Of a DNA stretch of 64,000 nt, positions 18,266 to 26,450 are shown in pieces. Source of the DNA: Anaerolineae bacterium. Its GTDB lineage: Bacteria > Chloroflexota > Anaerolineae > Aggregatilineales > Phototrophicaceae. The first letter of the stretch is position 1; every line of letters begins with the position of its first letter. A model generated the notes under the pieces. That model had not been told where the DNA came from, did not search any database, and saw only the letters and a program-made list of their open reading frames with translations. Location: contig JALHQT010000004.1 of assembly GCA_022841825.1 (NCBI GenBank), positions 434,001 through 498,000 on the forward strand, given 5' to 3'. The translations under genes and the position numbers were made by a program.

Positions 18266-18271
18266 TATAAT
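18266..18271 (+). promoter_or_regulatory. -10 box placing transcription start at the hydrolase ATG
   Basis: A perfect TATAAT inside GCTATAAT ends 7 bases before the ATG at 18279. Transcription would start on or beside the ATG, giving a leaderless mRNA. No strong -35 box is seen. Confidence 0.55.
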
Positions 18272-18278
18272 GCACGTT

Positions 18279-19106
18279 ATGCAGATGATCCCAACACTTT
18301 CTCACCCCACATCCTTTGATCTCAATTTCATCCGCGCGGGCATTGGTCCCGACGTATTGATGATACACGGATGGGCATCTTCAAGCCGCATGTGGTCGGC
18401 GTTGATGACGGCGCTCGCTTCCGAGCGGCGTTCATGGGCGGTTGATCTTGCCGGATTTGGTGGATCGCGGCTGCCTGCTCACGTCCGCCCCGACCTGGAT
18501 TCGCAGCTTGCCTGGCTCGTTCGCTTCCTGGAGGGCAGGCAGATTCGCCCGTCGGTCGTGATCGGGCATTCGATGGGGGGCATGTTGGCGCTGAAGCTGG
18601 CGGTTGAGCGTCCGGATCTGGTTGAGCGCCTGGTCTTGATGTGCCCGGTCGTGACTGGGCGCTTTGGCTTGAATGCGCATCAGCTATTCGGTTCCCGCCT
18701 GTGGATGATGATGGCGGCGCGGACACAGCGTGCCTGGTCGCTGATGCAATCGGGCATGTTTGCACCGTTGATCAGTGCGCCAATGTACGTCGCGCCGCGC
18801 CATCGCGCGCGCTACGTGGAAGACTTCCGCCGCAGCAGTTGGGATGCGGCGATGGCGGCGCTGGAGAGCATTTCGCTGACATCAATGCAGCCCCATCTCT
18901 CAGAAATCCGCCAGGAAGCGCTGGTTGTCGTGGGTGGGCGTGATTTCACCGTGTCGCCGGAGGAAGGGCGTCTCGCCGCGCGGCTGATGCCAAATGCGTC
19001 GCTGGTCGAATATCCCAGTGTGCATCATCAACCCCTCGACGAAATTCCAGATCGCTTCATCGCCCTGACGCGAGATTTCATATTGCGCCGCCATGAGCCT
19101 TTGTGA
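18279..19106 (+). CDS. Alpha/beta hydrolase
   Basis: A 275-residue soluble hydrolase of the BioH/haloperoxidase-like type. The oxyanion motif MIHGWASSS begins at residue 28, the nucleophile Ser98 is in IGHSMGG, and Asp222 (GGRDF) and His249 or His250 complete the triad. I chose the ATG at 18279 because a perfect -10 box ends 7 bases before it; an in-frame ATG at 18231 lies upstream of that promoter. Its stop codon falls inside the rsfS promoter, so the two genes are close but rsfS has its own promoter. The substrate is unknown. Confidence 0.88.
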   Translation: MQMIPTLSHPTSFDLNFIRAGIGPDVLMIHGWASSSRMWSALMTALASERRSWAVDLAGFGGSRLPAHVRPDLDSQLAWLVRFLEGRQIRPSVVIGHSMGGMLALKLAVERPDLVERLVLMCPVVTGRFGLNAHQLFGSRLWMMMAARTQRAWSLMQSGMFAPLISAPMYVAPRHRARYVEDFRRSSWDAAMAALESISLTSMQPHLSEIRQEALVVVGGRDFTVSPEEGRLAARLMPNASLVEYPSVHHQPLDEIPDRFIALTRDFILRRHEPL

Positions 19107-19128
19107 ACCAAATGCATTGTGCTATAAT
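19101..19128 (+). promoter_or_regulatory. Promoter of rsfS
   Basis: TTGTGA (19101-19106), a 16-base spacer and TATAAT (19123-19128). The -35 box overlaps the stop of the preceding gene. The transcription start would be near 19135, about 35 bases before the CTG start. Confidence 0.65.
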
Positions 19129-19169
19129 TCGCTCAAACGTACAGGTTATCAGAAACTGAGGGGTAAGTT

Positions 19170-19517
19170 CTGGACGCACAAGAACTGGCGCGCTTCATCG
19201 CCGCCGCACTCGAGGACAAGAAAGCTGAAGAAATCCGCGTACTCGATCTAGGTCATGAAAACCCCATTGCCGATTACTTTGTGATCGGCAGTGCCAACAG
19301 CGACCGTCAGGCTAAAGCGTTGGCGGATGCTGTACGTGAGAAAGTCAAGGAATCGTACGCTCGGTTACCTATCTCCGTAGAGGGGCACGCGAACAGTGGT
19401 TGGGTTCTCATGGACTATGGCAATGTCGTCGTCCACGTCTTCCTGGAAGAGGAGCGCAGCTTCTATAACCTGGAAGGCTTGTGGACTGAGGCGACTGTGC
19501 TCGTGAGCATCCAATGA
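19170..19517 (+). CDS. rsfS: Ribosomal silencing factor RsfS, apparent CTG start
   Basis: Binds ribosomal protein L14 and blocks subunit joining when nutrients are low. The 115-residue sequence matches the family from its first residues: DAQELARFIAAALEDKKAEEI, then ADYFVIGSANSDRQ, then WVLMDYGNVVVHVFLEEER and FYNLEGLW. In this frame a TAA stop lies at 19164, and no ATG, GTG or TTG occurs until GTG at 19281, which would delete a third of the domain. The CTG at 19170 gives exactly the family N terminus and has GAGGGG starting 12 bases upstream. I infer a genuine CTG start; a sequencing error is the alternative. It has its own promoter and a hairpin terminator. Confidence 0.88.
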   Translation: MDAQELARFIAAALEDKKAEEIRVLDLGHENPIADYFVIGSANSDRQAKALADAVREKVKESYARLPISVEGHANSGWVLMDYGNVVVHVFLEEERSFYNLEGLWTEATVLVSIQ

Positions 19518-19529
19518 TTTAGTAGAAGA

Positions 19530-19557
19530 GGGCATCTGTGTGCAATCGCAGATGCCC
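19530..19557. terminator. Hairpin terminator shared by rsfS and ndk
   Basis: GGGCATCTG (19530-19538) and CAGATGCCC (19549-19557) form a perfect 9-base stem with a 10-base loop, between two convergent genes. The tails are only weakly T-rich. Confidence 0.65.
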
Positions 19558-19610
19558 TTGCTCGTCCCAGTACCTATCCGGGGGACGACTCAGTCTTCGG
19601 AGCGAATGGT

Positions 19611-20069
19611 TTAGCGCTGAACGGCAATCCAGGGATCGACGTTGCGCGACCAGCCGGGGAACAGCTCTGCTTCGCTGAAGAAATTGGCGACTTCCGCAAG
19701 CCCATTCTCTGGGCTGTCGGAGCCGTGCACCAGGTTGTAATCGACTTCCAGTGCGAAATCACCACGAATACTCCCCGCTTCGGCTTCGAATGGCTTCGTC
19801 TTGCCAATGGTTGTACGGGCTGCGAGGATGGCGTTGGGTCCCTCCAGCGCAAGCGCGATGACGGGCGATGAAGTGATGTAATTCACCAGCTTAGGGAAGA
19901 AATCGCGCTCACGATGAATTGCGTAGTGCTTTTCCGCCAGTTCGCGCGAGACGAGCATGAACTTCATCCCGATTATCTTCAAGCCACGCTGCTCGAAACG
20001 CTTGATGATTTCGCCCGCCAGCCCGCGCTGGACGCCATCTGGCTTCACAATGATGAGCGTTCTTTCCAC
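19611..20069 (-). CDS. ndk: Nucleoside diphosphate kinase
   Basis: Moves the gamma-phosphate of ATP onto nucleoside diphosphates. It has 152 residues, the usual length. The N terminus MERTLIIVKPDGVQRGLAGE is canonical, and the phospho-His is His115 in NLVHGSDSPENG. The start is a GTG at 20069, set by AGGAG 6 bases upstream; a longer frame would add seven unrelated residues. It lies 91 bases downstream of the shorter acidic repeat protein on the same strand and may share its transcript. Confidence 0.97.
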   Translation of the reverse strand: MERTLIIVKPDGVQRGLAGEIIKRFEQRGLKIIGMKFMLVSRELAEKHYAIHRERDFFPKLVNYITSSPVIALALEGPNAILAARTTIGKTKPFEAEAGSIRGDFALEVDYNLVHGSDSPENGLAEVANFFSEAELFPGWSRNVDPWIAVQR

Positions 20070-20160
20070 AATGAACTCCTTAGAGAAGACAAACAAGGGT
20101 CATCCGAATGTCTGGACGACATGGATGACCCTGAGTATACCTTGCGAAGATTGTTGAGGG

Positions 20161-22077
20161 TTAGAGCAGATTTAGCGCCTGCCGGTATGTATTCAGCGCA
20201 TCTTGCAGCTTGCCCTGGCGCATCAGGCTGTCGCCCCAAACACGATAGGCGACCGCGTTCTTGCTGGTGGTCGCAATACTGCTCAGGTCGCTCGCAACCT
20301 CCAGCAACGCCTGCCCGGCGCGCACCATCATTTCGTAGATCGCCAGCCCGCCCTCTGCATCGCCACTCTGATAACGGGCGCGTGCTTCTTCCAGGGTGCC
20401 GCTTCCAGCCGCGATGGGGGGCGGCGGTGCGACTGGAGGCGATACTGGGGGTGGTGCAATGGTGATGACCGGCGCGACAGGTTCCGGCTCAGACGGACTG
20501 CCGGACTGCCAATCTAGGATCGCCGGATGCTGCTCATCGGTGGAACGCAGCCAATCGGGCATGCCTGCGCTGAATTCCGAAGCACTCAGAGGTTCAGGTG
20601 CTGTGATGGCTGCCATCGTGCCAGTCGAAGTGCTTGTCATCCATCCTGGCACGGACTGACGTTCGCCAGCGCGCAGACTGGTTTCGACGGGCAGTGCGGC
20701 ATCGGCAAGCTGTGTCGTAATGACCTGGATCGGCGTGATCGCAGGCATTTCGTCAGCTTCGCGCGCGGGTTCGCTTTCGGCAGGTACTGCCGCCACGACC
20801 GACGTTTCGATACGAGTGATGCGCGCAGGATTAGAGATATTTTGCAGATACCACTCCGGTGCCTCATCCGGCATGCCACCGTGTTCATACTCCTCGTCAA
20901 GTGCCTCGACCCAGGGGTCGTTCTCGTTGACTTCGATTTCCGAACGCGCCACGGGGATGTCCGCAAAAATGCTGGCGGCGGTTTCCGAGCTTGAGTCGTC
21001 ATCTTCCAGCCAATCCGGAATGGAAAGTGCGCCAGTCTGGACTTTTGGAAGCTCATTCTGAAGGATGCTTTCAAGCGGAGGAAGCTGTCCAGTCTGCCGT
21101 TTCATCATTTGCTCTGCTTCGATTTGGGACTCGGGGTTCAACTCCTCCAACCAATCGGGCAGTTCGGCAGGCTCGGCTTCGTCAAGTTCCTCTTCGAGTT
21201 CTGGCTCCGGAATGTGCGATGCGCGCTCCATCTGAAGTTCCTGGTAGCGCTTCATCTGCATGGTGGTGACGCGCCCCTCGCGGATCGCGCGTTCGATCCC
21301 GTCAATCGTCATGTCGTCCGCAGCGGGGGTACGAAGCTGAGGCTCGGCTCTGAGCGCATCATCCAGGAAGCCGGCTTCAGATGCGAATGAATCCAGCAGG
21401 GACGACGGGTTTTCGAGCGCTGGGGCTGGCTGACGCGGGATGAGTGGCTCGGCAGGTTTGAACGCACTGCTGTCACCTGCTTCATCGGCGATGCTTTTCA
21501 GCCACGACTGAGGATTAATCGTCGTCTGCACAGGCATCGGAGGCGGCGCGGGCGCGATCATGTCCAGTTCGTCGTCCAGCGACGACAAGTCGAGGCTGAA
21601 GTCGCTCATGTCCTGGTCGGCTGCCAGGCTTTGCAGCCACGCCATCGCGTTGTCGCCGATAGCGGCATCCAGATTGACATCGTCTGCTCGCACAGGCTCG
21701 GACATCTGCGGCAGCGGCGCAGGCGCGGGGGGCGGCATGACCGGCGGAGGCGGTGAAGTGAAGAGCGGCATCGGCGCAGGCGGCGGTGTACGTTCAAAGG
21801 ATGGCAGCGGCGCAGGCGCAGGCGGGGGGACGGGCGCGCGCTCGACACGCGGCGGCGGCGGTGCGGCTGGCGCAGACTTGGGCTGACGCAGCGATTCTTC
21901 ATAGGGGACATAACCCGGCTCGTCAATAACGACGGAGTCCGGATCGATGTCGGGGATTTCGAGATCGGCTGCTGTAGTAAATCCTTCGTTCGCACCCTGA
22001 CGTTTTGCTAACGTCTCCATCCATGCCATGATCTCGTCAGGCGACATATCGTCGAAGTTGGGCGTATCCTGGGACAT
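20161..22077 (-). CDS. Acidic Pro-rich protein with repeated Trp-Leu motifs and C-terminal TPR-like domain
   Basis: A 638-residue protein with no membrane helix. It begins with a small ordered segment (MSPDEIMAWMETLAKRQGA), passes into a Pro/Ala-rich linker (about residues 68-125), then a long acidic region. Short motifs of the form (P/x)(D/S/A)WL recur: MAWLQSL, QSWLKSI, PDWLEEL, PDWLEDD, PGWMTS, PDWLRS. The last 80 residues (GTLEEARARYQSGDAEGG onward) form two or three TPR-like helical pairs ending in WGDSLMRQGKLQDALNTYRQAL. It starts 29 bases after the larger relative and is probably co-expressed with it. I infer a scaffold that binds a partner through many weak Trp-Leu motifs; function unknown. 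Confidence 0.8.
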   Translation of the reverse strand: MSQDTPNFDDMSPDEIMAWMETLAKRQGANEGFTTAADLEIPDIDPDSVVIDEPGYVPYEESLRQPKSAPAAPPPPRVERAPVPPPAPAPLPSFERTPPPAPMPLFTSPPPPVMPPPAPAPLPQMSEPVRADDVNLDAAIGDNAMAWLQSLAADQDMSDFSLDLSSLDDELDMIAPAPPPMPVQTTINPQSWLKSIADEAGDSSAFKPAEPLIPRQPAPALENPSSLLDSFASEAGFLDDALRAEPQLRTPAADDMTIDGIERAIREGRVTTMQMKRYQELQMERASHIPEPELEEELDEAEPAELPDWLEELNPESQIEAEQMMKRQTGQLPPLESILQNELPKVQTGALSIPDWLEDDDSSSETAASIFADIPVARSEIEVNENDPWVEALDEEYEHGGMPDEAPEWYLQNISNPARITRIETSVVAAVPAESEPAREADEMPAITPIQVITTQLADAALPVETSLRAGERQSVPGWMTSTSTGTMAAITAPEPLSASEFSAGMPDWLRSTDEQHPAILDWQSGSPSEPEPVAPVITIAPPPVSPPVAPPPPIAAGSGTLEEARARYQSGDAEGGLAIYEMMVRAGQALLEVASDLSSIATTSKNAVAYRVWGDSLMRQGKLQDALNTYRQALNLL

Positions 22078-22106
22078 CGCGCTTCCTTACCCATTCCCTT
22101 TACAAA

Positions 22107-25100
22107 CTAACGCAACCAGGCGGGGAGGTCACTGTCATCTGTGACTTCAGATGCAGCGCCGCGCCCCTCGATAAGCCGTCGCAGCCAGCGCGGCGGACGT
22201 GAGAATACGAAACGCGGTGCCTGAACCGCAACAGCGGGAACCGCAATATCGGACTTCGTCTCTTCATCGACGATTTCATTGAGCCATTCGTAGTCATCTG
22301 GCATGGGGGCGGTGTTGGCGGCGTTGGCGGTTTCTTCGCTGATGTCTTCTTCGATCACATCTTCGAGGTCGCCAGCGCCTGCGGCGGTGTCGATATCCAA
22401 CCCAGGCACCATGGCGTTGAGCCAATCCGGAGCATTGGAGCCTGTAGTGGCGGCTTCAAACGCAGTGTCAGGTTCGGATGCTGCCAGGTCTTCAAAGGCG
22501 CTGTAATACTTGTTGTCCGTCGCAGCGTCGTCTGCTGCCGTCTGCCAGTCAGCCTGCTCGGGTTCAATGACTGCGACCGGCTCAAACACGTCGTCCGGCA
22601 TGTTGCTCTCCGGGACTTCCAGATCCCAGAACTCTTCGGAGGCTTGTGCGGGTTGTTCGTCGTCTGACGGGGACAGAGTGGCTGCGACAACCGCAGCCGC
22701 CGCGACGGGTGCCGCCGCATCCAGCAGCCAATCCGGAGTGGACGACGGCGCTTCTTCGGGCGACGCTGACTCGTCTGGCGTTTCATCCAGCCAGACGGCG
22801 GCATCCAGCTCCGCGTCGGTTTCGGGGACTTCAGCGACAAGAGGCTCGGCATCAAATGCCTCGGCAGGGGTTGCGCTGCCCGTGACGTCGGTCATCCAAT
22901 CAGGCACTGACTGGGTTTCCCCGGTGTCGAGGAGCGAATTGACGAATTCTTCCGCGCTGGATTCAGCCGCTGGTTGCAGATCGTCGGACAACGCTGCGCC
23001 TGCAAAGGGCGGTTCAGCGGCAAGCAGATCGTGTTCTGATTGGGTGTCAATCGGAACATCGTGCTCGATCTCGGCGATAGTCGGTTCCTCAAACGCGGGT
23101 TCTTCCGGATGATGTTCATCCATAAGAAGTTCAAAGCCAAGCGGGGTTTCCTCGTCTGTCCAGTCCGAAACATTCGGCTCTGACAATGCCCAGTCGGATG
23201 CAACAGCCTCGGCAGCGCCCATCGCAGGCTGATCACTCATGTCCAGCGCAAAGGCTTCCTCGTTCGTCTCTTCGACCAGCGGAAGGACTCCTGTGTCTGA
23301 CCCGTCGCTGGCATCATCCAGATCGCTGGTCTGAAGCCAGTCTGCCAACGCTGCAAAGCTGTCATCGGATGACAGAATTGCCGTATTCGCTGTGCCGACG
23401 AGTTCAGCCGTGCCCACATTTGCTTCAAGGTCTGCCTCGCTGCCGAAGGGTTCGGTCAGGGGAAGATCAGGCAGCAGTTCGTCCAGTGTCTCTGCCGCCA
23501 ACCATTCTCCGATCGGTCCGCCGTCCGCGACCAGCGCCTGCGCATCCTGTTCTTCATCCCACAGGATCTCGCTCGTACTGGGAAGCTGCGCCTCGGCGGG
23601 CTGCGAGTCTTCGTACAGTTCATTCAGCCACGATGTATCTGGGGGCAGAATGTCGCCTGTCGCTGGTTGAGCGTCCAGTGGTTCGGTCGTGGGCACAACC
23701 TGATTGTCGCCCAGCCAATCGAGAATATCGGTCGCGCCGGTCTCGTCCTGGAGCGCGGATTCGAGACGTTTCTCAGCGTCCAAATCTTCCAGCCAGGCTG
23801 GGGTCTCCGGAACGTTGAGGTCGGCAGTCGAGAATTCCTGCTCGGCGTCCTCCTGCCCCAACGGTACAGTCGGCGGCATTGGGCGATTCTGTGAGAGCCA
23901 GTTGAGGATGCCTGTTGAACCCGTCGGCTCTTCGGACGTCGAGATCTGTTCAGACGTCACGTCATACGACGGGTTGTCGCCCTGCGCCAGCCAGCTTAGA
24001 ATCCCGGTGGTGCCCGTAGATTCCTCCGATACCGGCGCGCCACTTTGGTCAAGGCTGGATGTTTGTTCAGCATTCTTGTTCTTGTCGAGCCAATCCAGCA
24101 TCCCGGTGGCACCGGTCGATTCTTCCTCATTCTCCTTGGGAGTTTCATCGTCCCATTCAAGATCTGGTTTCTGAGAATCGGACATGAGTTTTCCCTCGCT
24201 TGAAGATGGCTCAGAAGTCATCGCTTTGTCCAGTGCATCCCATTCCTCGTCGCTCATTGGGGGGAGGGGGGATGTTGGGGGGGAGTTCGGGACTGCATCC
24301 AGGATCGCTGAGAATTCGTCCGCAATTGTCGTATCGTCCTGGATGGCGGAAGACTGAGCAGCAGTCGTCAATGGTTCCAGACCACGCGCCTCGTTGAGAA
24401 GGCGCTCGTTGATCTCCCATTCATCCAACGAGTTCGTGAGATCGTCGTTGTCCTCGCCCAGATTACGCTGTTCCGCCCCCAGGTTGAGCGGCATGGTTTG
24501 TGCCGCGCGTGCCACGAACGGGTTATTGGGCGTCGCAGGCTGCTGTGTCCAGTCGTCAACGATCATGTCCAGATCGGGCATAGGAAACTCGTCTTCAAGG
24601 GGTTCAAGCGCAGCCCCGCTGACTTCATCCGTTTTTCGCGTCGAGTCGTCCTGCCCATGATCGCGCGCTGGCGTAAGTCCTTCATCTTCTTGCCCGCCGG
24701 CAAGTTTGTCGGTGCTGTAGTCGTTGAGCCAGTTCAGCGGGTCTGCTTCGGAAGCGATTTCCGGGTCTTCGTAGACGATCTCTTCGAGTTCCTGGAGCAT
24801 CGACGCCGTCGTAGAGGGATTATCAACGACTTCAATGCCGCTGCTGCGTAACCATGCCAATGGGTCTTCGGTCTTCGCTTCTGCCGCCTCCGGGCGCGCC
24901 ATCGACTCCTCGGGATTGGCGGACGGAGTCTCAGCATTCATCCATTCGAAGGGGTCTTCTTCGATATGATATTCGGTTTCGAGTTCAAACTCGCCTTCAT
25001 GAACGGCGTTCTCTGGCAGGACGTTGTCAGTCTCTATCGAAGGCTCAAATTCTTCGGGCGAACCCATGTCCTCATCATTTGCCCACTCAAAAGCGAACTC

Positions 25101-26201
25101 CTGGTCGGCGTCATCCGTTGGCACTCCCAAGTCGGGAAGCTGGTCCTCAGCGACCGCGTCATCGTCTGCCAGCGGCGAGGTTGTCGATTGCAGCGCAGAG
25201 GTGTTGAGCTGGTAACTCATCTCGATAGAGTCCAGATGGCTCAACCAGTCCTGCTCTACTGGTGTTGAGGGATCACCTGCCATGCTTTCAGGCAGCTCGC
25301 CCCCGTAATCGGCGAAACCACGCTCGATGAGACCCGATGTGCTGGGAAGCGAAGTGCTCTCGTCGGCATCTCCGACAGGAAGATCAATGTTCTGAAGCCA
25401 GTCAGGATGTTCGGAAACCAACTCTGCCTGGATACGACGCTGATAATCCAGCTCTGGCAGCATGAAACTGTTGTCATCTGCGGGCAGCCCTTGCACAAGT
25501 TCAATCGCCAGATAGGGATCGACGGCTTCGACCTTGTTGAGGTGGCGACGCGCATCAGAGGGGCGCTGCTCCGATAACCAGAGGGTCGCCAGCATCTTGT
25601 TGGCTTCCAGGCAGTTGGGATAGGTCTCGAGGACATCCATCGCGGTTTCCGCCGCATCAAGCGAATTGCCGCGCTGCCATAGCGCTTCTGCCAGCAGCAG
25701 GCGCAGATCGGCGCGCTGCGGTGTACGTTTGAGGGACGCGCGCAGCGCTTCTATCGCACGATCAAAGTCGCGACTGCGGATGTTCTGACGCGCTACAGCG
25801 GCAGTGGTGAACTGGATTCGCGGATTGGCGATGTGTCGATGCTCATGATACAGACGCTTAAGCTCGTCGATGAGATAGGTATCGTTCGGGTCTTGCTCGA
25901 AGGCACGTTCCAGATGCCAGATCGCCTCGTCCATGCGATGCTGGCGCTCGTAGGCGGTGCTGAGCAGCAGGTGGCTTGCTCTATCGTTCGGCAGGACGCT
26001 CAGTACGCGCCGCAGCGTGGCATTTGCCTGATCCCATCTTCCCAGGGAGACCAGTGCCCGTCCGACAAAGCGGTACGCATCAACATTCTTCGGGTAATAC
26101 TGGAGGATGTGCCGCGCGTGCCACAAGACCTCGTCAGCCGAACCTGCTTGGGCGAGCTGATCGAGGCGGACAAGGTAATCGCGGAGGCTTATTTCAGACA
26201 T
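22107..26201 (-). CDS. Giant acidic TPR protein with tandem Trp-Leu motifs
   Basis: A 1364-residue cytoplasmic protein. Residues 1 to about 260 are TPR repeats (QAGSADEVLWHARHILQYYPKN and following units). The remaining 1100 residues are strongly acidic and largely disordered, punctuated by about 20 short motifs containing WL or WM: DPLAWLR, DPLNWLN, GMLDWLD, GILSWLA, GILNWLS, DILDWLG, TPAWLED, PDWMTD, TPDWLLD, APDWLNA, YEWLNE, and LPAWLR at the very C terminus. Four of them form a tandem array (about 23705-24125), each preceded by E-x-TGxT. It is first in a three-gene row with the shorter relative and ndk. Function unknown; a multivalent scaffold is the inference. Confidence 0.82.
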   Translation of the reverse strand: MSEISLRDYLVRLDQLAQAGSADEVLWHARHILQYYPKNVDAYRFVGRALVSLGRWDQANATLRRVLSVLPNDRASHLLLSTAYERQHRMDEAIWHLERAFEQDPNDTYLIDELKRLYHEHRHIANPRIQFTTAAVARQNIRSRDFDRAIEALRASLKRTPQRADLRLLLAEALWQRGNSLDAAETAMDVLETYPNCLEANKMLATLWLSEQRPSDARRHLNKVEAVDPYLAIELVQGLPADDNSFMLPELDYQRRIQAELVSEHPDWLQNIDLPVGDADESTSLPSTSGLIERGFADYGGELPESMAGDPSTPVEQDWLSHLDSIEMSYQLNTSALQSTTSPLADDDAVAEDQLPDLGVPTDDADQEFAFEWANDEDMGSPEEFEPSIETDNVLPENAVHEGEFELETEYHIEEDPFEWMNAETPSANPEESMARPEAAEAKTEDPLAWLRSSGIEVVDNPSTTASMLQELEEIVYEDPEIASEADPLNWLNDYSTDKLAGGQEDEGLTPARDHGQDDSTRKTDEVSGAALEPLEDEFPMPDLDMIVDDWTQQPATPNNPFVARAAQTMPLNLGAEQRNLGEDNDDLTNSLDEWEINERLLNEARGLEPLTTAAQSSAIQDDTTIADEFSAILDAVPNSPPTSPLPPMSDEEWDALDKAMTSEPSSSEGKLMSDSQKPDLEWDDETPKENEEESTGATGMLDWLDKNKNAEQTSSLDQSGAPVSEESTGTTGILSWLAQGDNPSYDVTSEQISTSEEPTGSTGILNWLSQNRPMPPTVPLGQEDAEQEFSTADLNVPETPAWLEDLDAEKRLESALQDETGATDILDWLGDNQVVPTTEPLDAQPATGDILPPDTSWLNELYEDSQPAEAQLPSTSEILWDEEQDAQALVADGGPIGEWLAAETLDELLPDLPLTEPFGSEADLEANVGTAELVGTANTAILSSDDSFAALADWLQTSDLDDASDGSDTGVLPLVEETNEEAFALDMSDQPAMGAAEAVASDWALSEPNVSDWTDEETPLGFELLMDEHHPEEPAFEEPTIAEIEHDVPIDTQSEHDLLAAEPPFAGAALSDDLQPAAESSAEEFVNSLLDTGETQSVPDWMTDVTGSATPAEAFDAEPLVAEVPETDAELDAAVWLDETPDESASPEEAPSSTPDWLLDAAAPVAAAAVVAATLSPSDDEQPAQASEEFWDLEVPESNMPDDVFEPVAVIEPEQADWQTAADDAATDNKYYSAFEDLAASEPDTAFEAATTGSNAPDWLNAMVPGLDIDTAAGAGDLEDVIEEDISEETANAANTAPMPDDYEWLNEIVDEETKSDIAVPAVAVQAPRFVFSRPPRWLRRLIEGRGAASEVTDDSDLPAWLR

Positions 26202-26210
26202 TGGTGTCTG
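26195..26210 (-). promoter_or_regulatory. Inverted repeat enclosing the start codon of the giant TPR gene
   Basis: CAGACA-TTGG-TGTCTG. In the mRNA the stem CAGACA/TGTCTG closes over CCAA, and the AUG lies at the loop-stem junction, so it could mask initiation. Confidence 0.35.
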
Positions 26211-26260
26211 CTGTGTCCCTTCAGCAAGAACGTGCAGTATACGTTTCTAACACTTAAGGC

Positions 26261-26266
26261 ATTATA
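26261..26266 (-). promoter_or_regulatory. -10 box of the acidic-protein operon
   Basis: TATAAT on the minus strand, 59 bases upstream of the giant TPR gene. The -35 region is weak. The 249-base divergent gap also feeds the BMP importer operon. Confidence 0.45.
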
Positions 26267-26450
26267 CCCCTATCCCACGATAACACGAAAACTCTGCGCA
26301 GCAGCGTGAGTTTTTTGTCCTGCTTCGATGAGGGTTTTGCACGAACTATACAACGAAAACAGGGGAGTCTTTGGCGATGATTCCTCGCCTTTTGATCAAA
26401 GACAACCTAAAATAGGTCTCAGTGCTTTCTGTTCTCCCTTGGGGGTAGAG

